DNA of 64,000 nucleotides, taken from the NCBI RefSeq assembly GCF_023913515.1, contig NZ_CP099391.1:2852001-2916000 (forward strand), given 5' to 3'. Position 1 is the stretch's first letter. Every line of letters begins with the position of its first letter. Positions 1-8,723 of this stretch are shown here, piece by piece. The stretch comes from Natronococcus sp. CG52. GTDB taxonomy: Archaea; Halobacteriota; Halobacteria; Halobacteriales; Natrialbaceae. Made by a program: the position numbers and the translations under genes. The notes below the pieces were generated by a model. The model was not told the DNA's origin. It saw only the letters and a program-made list of their open reading frames with translations, and made no database searches.

Positions 1-3000
1 CCGGAGTCGAGTTCGGCCGGCGGCTCGTCCGCGGTCGTTCCCTCGACGAACTCGCTCCCGACGACGAGGGGGGCGTCGTTGGGGTTCTCGTAGCCGAAAG
101 TTACGTCGATCGCGTCCTCACCGACCGCCGTATCGGCGACGAATATCGACGGTTCTGCCGGCCGAACGGCCTCCAGACACGCCTCTCCCTCCGGGTTCGG
201 ATGGTCGATAGTGGCCGTCGGGATCGCCGTCGGTGAGCTAATTCCGGAGACGTAGGTTCCGTAGGGTCCGTACTCCGAGACGCCGACGGTTATCTCGTCG
301 CCCGTGAACTCGTCTTCCGCCCCGACCTCGAAGACGATCGTCCCGGTAAACGGCGCTTCGACGTCTTCGCCGACGGTGATCCAGTCCTCGATGATCGTGT
401 TTCCGAACCCGCCGGCGTCGTAGAAGCCGGTGCTCGCTGCGACCTGATCGCCGTCCTCGAGCGAGGCCGTAACTTCGGCCCTGGTGCAGTCCACGAACTC
501 GACGTCGAAGGCGACGTCGAACGCGTACTCGATCGTCTCGCTCGCCAGCACCTCGCCGTCGGCGTCGACGACGGCGACCTCGAGCGTCGCGTCTTCCTCG
601 AGCGGCGGGTCGAGCGGGATCGACTCGTTCTCGATCGTTTCGTTCGCGTCGAACGGGTCGGTTTCGGCGAGCTGTTGGCCGTCCTCGTCGGTAACACTGA
701 GTGCGTACTCGACGGCTGCGCTGGCCTCCTCGACGGCCAGCGATTCGCCGTCACCCTGTTGATCCTCGACCGAGAGCTCCGCAGTGGGATCCGGATCGGG
801 CTCCTCGATCGCGTACTCGACCGTCTCGCTCGCCAGCACCTCGCCGTCGGCGTCGACGACGGCGACCTCGACGGTCGTGTTCTCTTCGATCGGCGGCTCG
901 AGATCGAGTTCCAGTCCCGTGACCGTCTCTTCGGCCTCGAACGCTTCGCTCTCGACCGTTTCGCCGTCGTACGACGCAGTGACGGTGTACTCGACGGGTG
1001 CCGACGCCGCGCCGACGAGCAGACGCTCACCGCCGGCCTCCTGATCCTCGACCTCGAGGATCGTCTCGGGCTCCTCCTCGAGCGTCACGAGCGTCTGGTC
1101 CATCACGGGAACGCCGCCCGCACCGACGTACGGAACGTCCTCCTCGCCGTCGGTGTCGACGTAGTCGAACGCCTCGTTCTCGTTCGTATCCAGGTGCGCG
1201 ACCGCGATCAGCTGGCGCTCCTCCTCGAGCGGCTCCTCGAGGTCGATCTCGACGCTCTCGTGCTCGCCGGACTCGAGGGAGTCGGAGACGCCGCGGACGC
1301 TCTCCGCCGCCTCGCCCTCGAGGAACCGCTCGTCGTGGATCGCGACGAACCCGCCCTCGGAGAGCTCGATCGAATCGACGACGACCGTCTCGCCGTCGGT
1401 TTCCTGCTCGGGGAACGAGAGTCGCGCCTCGCCCTCGACTTCGTCGATCTCCTCGAGTCGCTGTTCGATCTCGATCCCGAGGTACTGGACGATCTCGGTC
1501 TCGCCCTCGATTCCCTCTTCAGCCGCGTAGGCGGCCGCGCCGGCCGCGCTCTCCTGGGTGAGCACCTGCAGCTGCGTGACGCTGATGCGCTGGTACTGGA
1601 CGAGTCGCGCCGTCTCCTCGCAGGCACCCCTTGCCGCCGTCTGGATCTGTTCGACCGACGCCGTCTGGTGCTGCGAGAGCGAGCCGCTCGAGGCCCCCGC
1701 GGCGAGTCGCTGGACCTGCACGACATCGACGACCTGTTTCTGGACGACCGCACCCTCGCCCGCGCCGAAGGCGGCGGCCTGGATCTGTTCGACCTCCACG
1801 ACCTGGTACTGGATCGCCGACTCGACCGCACCCTCCGCGGCGCCGACCGCGGCGTGCTGGATCTGGGTGATCGACACCTCCTGTTGCTGGGCGAGCGCGC
1901 CTCCGGAACTGCCGACGGCGGCCGACTGGATCTGCTCGACCGTCGCCTCCTGGCTCTGGACGATCGCACCCTTGGCCGCGCCGAACGAGGCCTCCTGTAT
2001 CTGCGTGATGGTGATTCGCTGGACCTGTTCGATACGGACCGACTGAACCTGCACCAGCGACCCCTTCCCGGCTCCGCGGGCCGCGGCCTGGGTCTGCTCG
2101 ACGGTCACCGTCTGTCGCTGGACGAGCGCGCCCTTCGCGGCTCCGGTCGCGGCCTTCTGGACCTGCTTGATCGTCACCTCCTGGCGCTGCTCGACGTCGA
2201 CCTGCTGGACCTCCTCGAGCGCTTCGCGCGTGCTTCCCTCGAGCGCGCCGGCTGCCGCCCCGGCCGCGGCGTGCTGGACGTGCTCCAGGGTGACGTGCTG
2301 GCGCTGCTCGACCGTTATCGTCTGGTACTGCTCGAGGACGCCGTAGGCCGATCCCTGGGCAGCCTCCTGGATGACGGGGACGCGGTCGATGTCTCGCTCG
2401 CCGGCCTCGCTCGCGGCGCCCGCGGCCGCGCCGCGGGTTGCAACCTGGAGCTGTTCGACGGTCACACGCTGTTCCTGGGCGAGCGCACCGTGTGTTGCGC
2501 CCCACGTTGCACTCTGCAACTGGGTCGCAGTTACGGTCTGATGTTGTGCGAGGGCGCCGTCGGTCGCCCCGCCGACGGCGAACTGGACCTGTTCGACCTC
2601 GAGGCGCTGCTCCTGCAGCAACGCGCCGTGGACAGCCCCGCTCGTCGCCGCCTGGACCTGCTCGACGCTCGCCTCCTGGTGCTGTGCGGCCGACTCCAGG
2701 GCACCCTCGAGCGCCGCCGCGCGCTGCTCCTGTGTCACCTCGATTCCCTGAGCCTGAACGAGGGCGATTCCCTCGTCGACGCCGTCTTCGACGGCTTCCT
2801 CGGACTCCTGAGCGAGCGACGCGTCCGCGGGCGTTTCCGTACCTATCGCGACCGGCTCGAACGATCCCTCCGTCGAATCGATCTGAGAGGGCGCCGCAAC
2901 TTCGGGATTCGAGTCCTGTCCCCCGACGTCGTCGACGGATTCGGCGGTACCGTCAGCGAACGGCGACCCACCGCCGAGAACTGGCAGTGCGACGACGCTC

Positions 3001-3050
3001 GTAATCATCAACAGGGAGAGCATCGTCGCGACGAACGCGGCGCGATTCAT
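1..3050 (-). CDS. Secreted repeat-rich surface protein with DUF7282-like domain (3' end outside window)
   Basis: The frame is open from the ATG at 3050 to the left edge (1016 codons), so the C-terminus is missing. Residues 1-27 form a Sec-type signal (MNRAAFVATM, then a hydrophobic run ending near ALPVLGG). About residues 100-515 hold roughly 14 Gln-rich repeats of about 23 residues with the pattern QxQxVxVEQxQxAxxGAxxGAL. Residues 553-660 resemble the haloarchaeal DUF7282 domain (SEGGFVAIHD, then AVAHLDTN and DGEEDVPYVG). After that come two similar Ig-like segments containing EVAVVDADGEVLASET, and further beta-rich sequence. It is predicted to be exported and attached to or shed from the cell surface. 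Function is unknown; adhesion or a structural role is inference. A long open frame on the plus strand here is an antisense shadow made by the repeats. Confidence 0.85.
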   Translation of the reverse strand, partial: MNRAAFVATMLSLLMITSVVALPVLGGGSPFADGTAESVDDVGGQDSNPEVAAPSQIDSTEGSFEPVAIGTETPADASLAQESEEAVEDGVDEGIALVQAQGIEVTQEQRAAALEGALESAAQHQEASVEQVQAATSGAVHGALLQEQRLEVEQVQFAVGGATDGALAQHQTVTATQLQSATWGATHGALAQEQRVTVEQLQVATRGAAAGAASEAGERDIDRVPVIQEAAQGSAYGVLEQYQTITVEQRQHVTLEHVQHAAAGAAAGALEGSTREALEEVQQVDVEQRQEVTIKQVQKAATGAAKGALVQRQTVTVEQTQAAARGAGKGSLVQVQSVRIEQVQRITITQIQEASFGAAKGAIVQSQEATVEQIQSAAVGSSGGALAQQQEVSITQIQHAAVGAAEGAVESAIQYQVVEVEQIQAAAFGAGEGAVVQKQVVDVVQVQRLAAGASSGSLSQHQTASVEQIQTAARGACEETARLVQYQRISVTQLQVLTQESAAGAAAYAAEEGIEGETEIVQYLGIEIEQRLEEIDEVEGEARLSFPEQETDGETVVVDSIELSEGGFVAIHDERFLEGEAAESVRGVSDSLESGEHESVEIDLEEPLEEERQLIAVAHLDTNENEAFDYVDTDGEEDVPYVGAGGVPVMDQTLVTLEEEPETILEVEDQEAGGERLLVGAASAPVEYTVTASYDGETVESEAFEAEETVTGLELDLEPPIEENTTVEVAVVDADGEVLASETVEYAIEEPDPDPTAELSVEDQQGDGESLAVEEASAAVEYALSVTDEDGQQLAETDPFDANETIENESIPLDPPLEEDATLEVAVVDADGEVLASETIEYAFDVAFDVEFVDCTRAEVTASLEDGDQVAASTGFYDAGGFGNTIIEDWITVGEDVEAPFTGTIVFEVGAEDEFTGDEITVGVSEYGPYGTYVSGISSPTAIPTATIDHPNPEGEACLEAVRPAEPSIFVADTAVGEDAIDVTFGYENPNDAPLVVGSEFVEGTTADEPPAELDS
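523..871 (-). repeat. 61-bp near-identical direct repeat pair (523-583 and 811-871)
   Basis: The two copies differ at one base and encode EVAVVDADGEVLASET in two successive Ig-like segments of the surface protein. The near identity at DNA level suggests recent duplication or gene conversion within the gene. Confidence 0.75.
1506..2753 (-). repeat. About 14 tandem Gln-rich protein repeats
   Basis: Inside the surface protein, units of about 69 bases encode QxQxVxVEQxQ followed by xAAxGAAxGAL. The units diverge at DNA level (the repeat is ancient) but the spacing of Gln and Gly/Ala is well kept. Two units contain extra inserted segments (near residues 215-230 and 270-280). Confidence 0.8.
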
Positions 3051-3370
3051 GGTCTCGACGCCCCGTCGGCCGTCTGCACCCTCGAGCGCTTCCTCCGTCT
3101 CCCACCAGTTGTGCGAAGTGATCGCATTCCTCTCCACAGCGCCGTCAACGCGACGAATAATCCCTATCGGTCGTTCCAGTTAGTCGGCAGAGACAATGTC
3201 GTGTTACGGAGACAGGCCAACGCCTTCGTCACCGATAATCGTTGCACGTCGCCCTCGAGCGCGCGACTCGGTTCGATCGATCGGACTGGAAGCGGACGGC
3301 GACGAACGTATCCGTTATGGCGACGTATACCCCGTCACACTCGGATTTCTGTCGGCGCGCGACCGACTCG
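3051..3370. other. Intergenic region between divergent surface-protein gene and biotin operon
   Basis: I see no convincing gene here. It should carry the promoter of the minus-strand surface protein and the upstream promoter elements of bioY. A short AT-rich stretch (gggattattcg on the minus strand near 3160) is a possible TATA element. Confidence 0.4.
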
Positions 3371-3398
3371 GTAAACCGAAGTCTTGATCTTGGTTTAC
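3371..3398 (+). promoter_or_regulatory. BirA-type biotin operator
   Basis: A perfect 7-bp inverted repeat, GTAAACC (3371-3377) and GGTTTAC (3392-3398), is separated by 14 bases. It matches the core of the known bacterial/archaeal BirA operator, GTAAACC-N14-16-GGTTTAC. It ends 14 bases before the bioY start, over the expected core promoter, so a biotin-ligase repressor bound here would block transcription when biotin is abundant. The downstream genes are a biotin transporter, which fits. Confidence 0.85.
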
Positions 3399-3412
3399 AG
3401 ACGTGGTAGCGT

Positions 3413-4000
3413 ATGGAAACAGAACGGAGCGACGTCGACCTAATCGAAGGTGACGCCGTCCACGCGTTCGCTCGAGCGGCCCTGCTCGCGGCCCTTCTCG
3501 GGGCAGTAGCACCCGTTGCGATACCGATTCCGCTGTCCCCGGCTCCAATCACCCTGCAGGTGTTGTTCGTCTTCCTCGCCGGGCTCCTGTTGGGTCCCGT
3601 GTGGGGTCCCGTCTCGATGTTACTGTATCTCACCGCGGGCGCTATCGGGATTCCCGTATTCGCCGGATGGGAAGCCGGACTCGGTATCCTGTTCGGTCAC
3701 ACCGGGGGCTACCTCTGGTCGTATCCGCTGGCCGCGCTGCTGATCGGCCTGATCGCCCATCGCGGTACCGATCTCCGGGATCCGGCCGACGTTCCGATCC
3801 CGGTCATCGTCACCACGCTCGTGATCGCAACCCTGCTCATCTACGCGATGGGCGTCGGCTACATGGCCTGGCTTCTCGAGTTGGAACTCTGGGAAGCAAT
3901 CACGATCGGCGCGCTCCCGTTCATCCCCGGCGAGATCCTGAAGATCGCCGCCGCGGTCGTGATCGTCGAGAGCGGACGAATCGAGCCGATCCGGTCGTAG
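3413..4000 (+). CDS. bioY: Biotin ECF transporter substrate-binding component BioY
   Basis: This 195-residue, very hydrophobic protein has about six membrane segments. BioY hallmarks are present: IPIPLSPAPITLQVLFVFLAG near residues 37-57, the LGPVWGP turn, YLTAGAIGIPVFAG, and a C-terminal FIPGEILKIAAA. BioY is the S-component that binds biotin in the membrane. It is followed after 10 bases by an ECF ATPase and then EcfT, so the three form a dedicated BioYMN-type importer. The start ATG lies 14 bases after a BirA-type operator, implying biotin repression. Confidence 0.95.
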   Translation: METERSDVDLIEGDAVHAFARAALLAALLGAVAPVAIPIPLSPAPITLQVLFVFLAGLLLGPVWGPVSMLLYLTAGAIGIPVFAGWEAGLGILFGHTGGYLWSYPLAALLIGLIAHRGTDLRDPADVPIPVIVTTLVIATLLIYAMGVGYMAWLLELELWEAITIGALPFIPGEILKIAAAVVIVESGRIEPIRS

Positions 4001-4010
4001 ATCGAGAGCC

Positions 4011-4730
4011 GTGATCGAATTTCGTTCAGTTTCGTTCGACTTCGACGACGTGGGAGTGCTCGAGGACGTCTCCCTCTCGATTCCAGACGGCGAGTTCGTC
4101 GTTCTCGCGGGCGCCAACGGGAGCGGAAAGACGACGTTGCTACGTCACTGCAACGGCCTGCTAACCCCGGACGAAGGGACGGTCCTCGTCGACGGCACCG
4201 GCGTCGAGGACGACCTGATCGGCGCGCGCACGAGCGTCGGCATGGTCTTCCAGCACCCCCGCGACCAGTTCGTCGCCGCGACCGTCGGCGCAGACGTCGC
4301 CTTCGGTCCGGAGAACCTCGGCCTCGAGCGCGACGATATCAACCGCCGCGTCGAGAACGCGCTCGACGGGGTGAACCTGGCGGGACGCGGGGACGAGCGG
4401 ATCGACCAGCTCTCGGGCGGCGAGCAGTCCCGCGTGGCCATCGCCGGCGCGCTCGCGATGGAGCCGACCCACCTCGTACTCGACGAACCGTTCACCGGTC
4501 TCGACGAGCCGGCCCGCAAGTCGGTGCTCTCGCGACTCGAGGCGCTCGCCGCCGACGGCACGGGGATCCTGATCGCGACCCACGACCTCCGAGACGTGCT
4601 CGGACTCGCGGACCGCGTCGTCGCGATGGCCGACGGACGGGTCGTCGTCGACGAACCGCCCGAGACGGCCGTCGAACGACTCGAACCCCTCGAGGTTCGC
4701 GTTCCTCGAGACCGGAGACCGGTTCGGTGA
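4011..4730 (+). CDS. bioM: Energy-coupling factor transporter ATPase (BioM/EcfA)
   Basis: A 239-residue ABC ATPase. Walker A is GANGSGKTT (residues 34-42), the Q-loop region is VFQHPRDQF (79-87), the signature is LSGGEQ (134-139) and Walker B is HLVLDEP with the catalytic Glu at 159. The H-loop is ATHDLRD. The FQHPxDQ form of the Q-loop is typical of ECF/CbiO-type ATPases. It starts with GTG 10 bases after bioY and ends 4 bases before the EcfT gene, so the three genes are one operon. It powers biotin uptake with BioY and EcfT at the inner face of the membrane. Confidence 0.92.
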   Translation: MIEFRSVSFDFDDVGVLEDVSLSIPDGEFVVLAGANGSGKTTLLRHCNGLLTPDEGTVLVDGTGVEDDLIGARTSVGMVFQHPRDQFVAATVGADVAFGPENLGLERDDINRRVENALDGVNLAGRGDERIDQLSGGEQSRVAIAGALAMEPTHLVLDEPFTGLDEPARKSVLSRLEALAADGTGILIATHDLRDVLGLADRVVAMADGRVVVDEPPETAVERLEPLEVRVPRDRRPVR

Positions 4731-4734
4731 GCCG

Positions 4735-5439
4735 ATGCTGACCTACGAACCCGACGACACGATCGTCCACCGACTCGATCCGCGGGCCAAACTCGCGGTC
4801 CAGATCGGCTTCGCCGCGACCGCGCTCGCGCACACGACGCCGCGCGCCCTGGTCGCCCTCTCCGGGCTGACCGCGTTCGTGCTGGTCGCCGCTCGAGTCC
4901 GACTGCGCAGGACGCTCTCCGCCTACCGGTTCGCGCTGGTCATCCTCGCGCTCGGTCCGATCGTCGCGGCGGCGACGCTGGGATCGCCGTGGATCGACCT
5001 CGATGCCGGTCTCACCACCGCGCTGGCGAGCTATCGGGTCTTGCTCATCCTGCTCGTCAGCGCGGCCTACGTCCGGACGACCCCGGTCCGTCACTCTCGA
5101 GCCGCGATCCAGCGGACGGTTCCCGGCAAACCCGGTCAGTTGCTCGGCACTGGCGTCGCGCTCGTCTTCCGATTCCTTCCCGTGCTCCAGGCGGATGTGC
5201 GGACCATCCGCGACGCGATGGCCGCGCGGCTCGGAACCGAACGGGGGGTCGTCGATCGCCTCACGACGCTCGGCCTGCTCGGTCTCTCGCGGACGTTCGA
5301 CCGGGCCGACCGGCTCTCGCTCGCGCTCCAGGCTCGCTGCTTCTCGTGGAACCCGACCCTCCCGCCGCTGTCGTTCTCGCGGCGCGACCTGCCCGCGCTC
5401 GGGCTCTCGATCGTCTTGTTACTGACCGCGTTTCTGTGA
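4735..5439 (+). CDS. bioN: Energy-coupling factor transporter transmembrane protein (BioN/EcfT)
   Basis: A 234-residue membrane protein of the CbiQ/EcfT family. It begins MLTYEPDDTIVHRLDPRAKL; the HRLDPRAKL segment is the family's usual N-terminus. The cytoplasmic coupling helices carry Ala-Arg motifs (AMAARLGTERG and LALQARCF) that dock into the ATPase. It is the last gene of the biotin transport operon. No biotin synthesis genes are present in the window. Confidence 0.92.
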   Translation: MLTYEPDDTIVHRLDPRAKLAVQIGFAATALAHTTPRALVALSGLTAFVLVAARVRLRRTLSAYRFALVILALGPIVAAATLGSPWIDLDAGLTTALASYRVLLILLVSAAYVRTTPVRHSRAAIQRTVPGKPGQLLGTGVALVFRFLPVLQADVRTIRDAMAARLGTERGVVDRLTTLGLLGLSRTFDRADRLSLALQARCFSWNPTLPPLSFSRRDLPALGLSIVLLLTAFL

Positions 5440-6581
5440 TGGAGGCCGGGTTCCGGGTCGCCGAGTTCCCACATCTCATTGATCTGACTTCGGCGTACGG
5501 CGGCCTGTAATCGCTCTGGACGACCTATATGCACTTTCGCTCGGCGATACGGTAGTCGACTAAGCGGGATCCGTCGGTCGCCCACCCAATTTGTTTTGGG
5601 GCTAAAACTAATCGGCAGTACTTCGATGCAACGAGATGCGGAGTACCGAGCTCCCAACTCTTCATAACCACCTCCGGACCCACACGACCAGAGCGGAGTC
5701 TCTGGTGCCGGCGTACCGAACGACCGTAGTCCCATCTCCCGCGGCTACTGCGGGGTACGAGTGATCGAACACGACACCTGCAGCTTGCTCGAGATTACGT
5801 CGACCCCTCTCGGAACGCACCGCGGCTCGCGGTACTGATCGACGCGAGAAAGAGAACGGAATCGGTGTGGAGTGCAGCCGGGGTGGTGGGATGCGAAAGC
5901 TGTACGGGTGGATCCTCTGCCCGTTCGCTCGGGCGGATCGCCCGGTGCCGTACCACGGCTACTTCTTTCGGGCACTCGGGGAGGCTCGAGGCATAGTGAA
6001 CGCCGGGGTCGGGTCCTCGAATGAGGAACCGTTCAGGCGAGTTACCACAATTATCCGGTTACTCGGACCGTCGATCTCCGAGAACGGACAGCAGTTCTCC
6101 GGGAAGCAAGGAGCGGAACTGTAATGGAGCCCAGGGAGCATCGACGGAAGGTCACAGGACACTCCCCGGTAGCAGTAGCTCAGTCTCCGGTGCATATGAT
6201 TCTTGTTATATATTTTACGTAACAGTAGAACAGCGATCGTGCTGGTCGTTAGAAGTCAACTCGAGCCACACCGACTGTAGCGTTTGCGACAGAATCGCCG
6301 GGGACGTCGAACGCTATAGTAGCCGCTGACAGTCAGTGCACTCCCGATCGCACAGCCGTCGTGCGATCGGTGTGTAAACCGTTCCGGTCGGTATTAGAGA
6401 TCCGAGTTGCTGTAAGAAGCGGAATCGACGAACGTATCGCGTCCCGCAGATAGCAGTTTTGAACTGAAGCCGGTGGAGGGATTGCGAACCGCCTGAACTT
6501 CGGTCGCTTCGCTCCCTCGTTCCGTAGTTCAAATCCCTCCATAACGTATTTGCTGCTCACGGAGTTGTTCGCAGCAAAATA
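5440..6581. other. Gene-poor region upstream of tRNA-Thr
   Basis: About 1.1 kb with only short frames of no recognisable family and no consistent codon bias. It is less GC-rich than its surroundings in places (for example 6195-6225). Its right part contains tRNA-derived repeats. It looks like the remains of an integrated element at the tRNA 3' end. I see no integrase or transposase. Confidence 0.5.
6467..6540 (-). repeat. tRNA-Thr 3'-end copies (possible att-site remnant)
   Basis: A 17-bp copy of the tRNA 3' end with flank lies at 6467-6483 (aagccggtggagggatt) and matches 6581-6597 exactly. A second piece of the T-arm, gttcaaatccctcc (about 6527-6540), is present in inverted orientation and can pair with the first. 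Duplicated tRNA 3' ends are what integrases of tRNA-targeting elements leave behind. No element genes remain nearby, so this would be an old scar. Confidence 0.6.
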
Positions 6582-6655
6582 AGCCGGTGGAGGGATTTGA
6601 ACCCTCGACCTAATCCTTACGAAGGATTCGCTCTGCCAGTCTGAGCTACACCGGC
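6582..6655 (-). tRNA. tRNA-Thr (anticodon CGU)
   Basis: The minus strand folds as a full cloverleaf: acceptor stem GCCGGTG paired with CACCGGC, D-arm GCTC/GAGC, anticodon stem AATCC/GGATT with loop TTCGTAA giving anticodon CGT, and T-arm GAGGG-TTCAAAT-CCCTC. The discriminator base is U and CCA is not encoded. No intron is seen in the anticodon loop. Confidence 0.95.
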
Positions 6656-6796
6656 ACGCTCGCTTTGCTCGCGTCCCGTGCATCGGCGACGGCCGTCGCC
6701 TCAACACCGGCGCTGAACGCGTTTAATGATAGGAGCGATAGCCGGCATAAGGATTGCGAATCGTCGCGGTGGTGTGACGGTGTTTCGTGGTGGGGG

Positions 6797-7777
6797 TTAG
6801 CGCTCGAGTCGAACGTCCAGACAGACGTTCAACTCGTGCGGCGCGTACGATCGAACCGTGTGACGCGTCTCGACGGTGACGTCGTATTCGGGTTCGGCGG
6901 CCTCGCGGATCGCTCGTTCTCCGGGACCGAACGGATCGTCCTCGTGCTGGATGTCGTAGTAGTGGAGCGCGCAGTCGTCGCCCGCGACCGTGACCGCGGA
7001 CTCGAGGAACGCGTCGGCGCTGTGCGGGAGGTTCATCACGAGGCGGTCGGCCCAGTCCTCGTACTCGGGTACGACCTCCCGCACGTCGGCACAGATCGCG
7101 GTGATGCGATCTTCGACGTCGTTCCGCCGTGCGTTCTCGCGCAGGTAGTCGATCGCCGTCTCGTTGACGTCGACGCCGACGCAGTCAGCGCCGCGTTTCG
7201 CGAACGGAATCACGAACGGGCCGACGCCGGCGAACATGTCGAACGCCCGCTCGCCGGACGTAACCCGTTCGGCGACGCGGTGGCGCTCGGTCGCGAGTCG
7301 CGGCGAGAAGTAGACTTCCGCGAGATCGAGCACGAACTCGCAGCCGTACTCGCGGTGGACGACTTCGGTGTCCTCGCCCGCGAGGCGGTCCCAGTCGCGC
7401 ACCCGCGTCTCGCCTTTCACTTTCGACTCCTTGTTCAGTACCGTCTCCACCGGGAGATCGGACTCGAGGATCGCGTCGGCGATCGCTCGCGCACGCTCGT
7501 CGTCGTCCTCGTCTATGAGCGCGGCCTCGCCGAGTCGTTCGTAGGACGGCTCGAACTCGAGCAGATCCGCGGGGGTCGTCTGCGTTTCGCGCTCGGTGAC
7601 GGCGCGGTGAACGACCGCGTACTCGCTCGAGACCGCGTCGGGGTCGGTGACCGGAACGTAGAGCCAGCCGTCCTCGACGGTAATCTCGTAGTCGTCGTGG
7701 ATCAGGTCCGCCTCGGCGAGGGCTGATCGAGTCGCTTCGCCTGCCTCGCGCTCGACGCGGACACACGGCACCTCCAT
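6797..7777 (-). CDS. trm5: tRNA (guanine(37)-N1)-methyltransferase Trm5
   Basis: A 326-residue protein of the archaeal Trm5 family, which methylates G37 next to the anticodon and protects reading-frame maintenance. The N-terminal about 110 residues form the D1-like recognition part, followed by a linker with VLNKESKVKGETRVRDW. The Rossmann methyltransferase has the SAM-binding motif DMFAGVGPF, the acidic VGVDVNE and the catalytic-site motif NLPHSA. Length is normal for the family. It sits next to tRNA-Thr on the same strand. Confidence 0.93.
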   Translation of the reverse strand: MEVPCVRVEREAGEATRSALAEADLIHDDYEITVEDGWLYVPVTDPDAVSSEYAVVHRAVTERETQTTPADLLEFEPSYERLGEAALIDEDDDERARAIADAILESDLPVETVLNKESKVKGETRVRDWDRLAGEDTEVVHREYGCEFVLDLAEVYFSPRLATERHRVAERVTSGERAFDMFAGVGPFVIPFAKRGADCVGVDVNETAIDYLRENARRNDVEDRITAICADVREVVPEYEDWADRLVMNLPHSADAFLESAVTVAGDDCALHYYDIQHEDDPFGPGERAIREAAEPEYDVTVETRHTVRSYAPHELNVCLDVRLER

Positions 7778-7842
7778 ACCGATAGTCGCCGCTACCGGGT
7801 CCTAACGCTGACGCTTCGAGCCGTCGGATCCGGCCTCGTCGA

Positions 7843-8598
7843 TCAGCGCCGCTCCGACACGACGTCGGCCGATGCGCGGCGTTCGTGGTACTGCTCGCGC
7901 GCCCAGGCCACGGCGCCGGGATCGTCGTTGAAAATGACGCCGCACGGACCGCCGGCGTCGTACACGGTTAATCCCGCGTGCGTTTCCTCGTCACCCTCGG
8001 CGATCCAGATCGCGTAGGAATCCGAGAGCGACGTCAGCAGCAGTCGGCCGTCGCCGGCTTCGACGATCTCTCGAACCAGTTCCCGTTCTCGGTCGTCGAA
8101 CGACTCGTACAGTTCCTCGTCGAGGACGAACTCGCACGTCAGTCCGCCGTGTTCGACCGCGTCCTGCAGATCGTCGAGGATCGTGGGGACCACGGTCGGC
8201 CCGGTCCCGAACAGCGAGTCCGCGGCGTTGAGGATGCCGCGGCTCGCCTCGAAGACCTTCCACGGAGCGCACGGCTCCGGCGTTTCGACGGTCGCGCCGC
8301 GGAGAAACGCCGCGTCGACCGAGCCCGGTTCGACCGCCTCGAGTACCGGCGCCGCCGCCTCGAGCGTTTCCATGTGCGACCGATAGGCTCGCCGTTCCTG
8401 CAGTGCGAGGCGTCCGATCTCGGTGAGTCGATAGCGAGAGTCGACGGGTTCGACGTAGCCTTCGTTCGTTAGCTCGGCGAGTCGGCGGTCGACCGTCGAT
8501 CGAGAGACCGACGAGGCGGCGACGAGATCCGGTTTCGTGCGCGGCTGCTCGAACAGCGCCTCGAGTATCTCGTCTCTGCTCTCGGATGTCGGCTCCAT
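7843..8598 (-). CDS. HTH transcriptional regulator with FilR1-type C-terminal domain
   Basis: A winged HTH fills the first about 75 residues (EILEALFEQPRTKPDLVAAS, then SRSTVDRRLAELTNEGYVE). It is followed by a domain like the methanogenesis regulator FilR1 middle domain found in many haloarchaeal regulators. I chose the ATG at 8598 (MEPTSESRDEIL), because the extra 16 residues from an upstream ATG at 8646 are not conserved in character. Target and ligand are unknown. It stands alone, divergent from the diphthine synthase gene. Confidence 0.8.
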   Translation of the reverse strand: MEPTSESRDEILEALFEQPRTKPDLVAASSVSRSTVDRRLAELTNEGYVEPVDSRYRLTEIGRLALQERRAYRSHMETLEAAAPVLEAVEPGSVDAAFLRGATVETPEPCAPWKVFEASRGILNAADSLFGTGPTVVPTILDDLQDAVEHGGLTCEFVLDEELYESFDDRERELVREIVEAGDGRLLLTSLSDSYAIWIAEGDEETHAGLTVYDAGGPCGVIFNDDPGAVAWAREQYHERRASADVVSERR

Positions 8599-8723
8599 TA
8601 TCCCGTCCCTCGTAGCTCTTCGTGCTGTATCAGTAACTGGTATCACATAGTTCCTGTCACCGGAGCCGAGCGACGAGACGTCGACTCGAAAGGTTATAGC
8701 GGCCGCTCCCGCTATCGGCGGCC

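Noticed and set aside
675-3374. Long plus-strand open frame of about 900 codons rich in LDLLDR repeats
   Set aside because: It is the exact antisense of the repeat-rich surface protein. The minus-strand frame has a signal peptide, a recognisable domain and a sensible start; the plus-strand one has none.
5867-6124. Short plus-strand frame of 85 codons in the gene-poor region
   Set aside because: No family resemblance, no promoter or ribosome-binding signal, and composition unlike haloarchaeal proteins.
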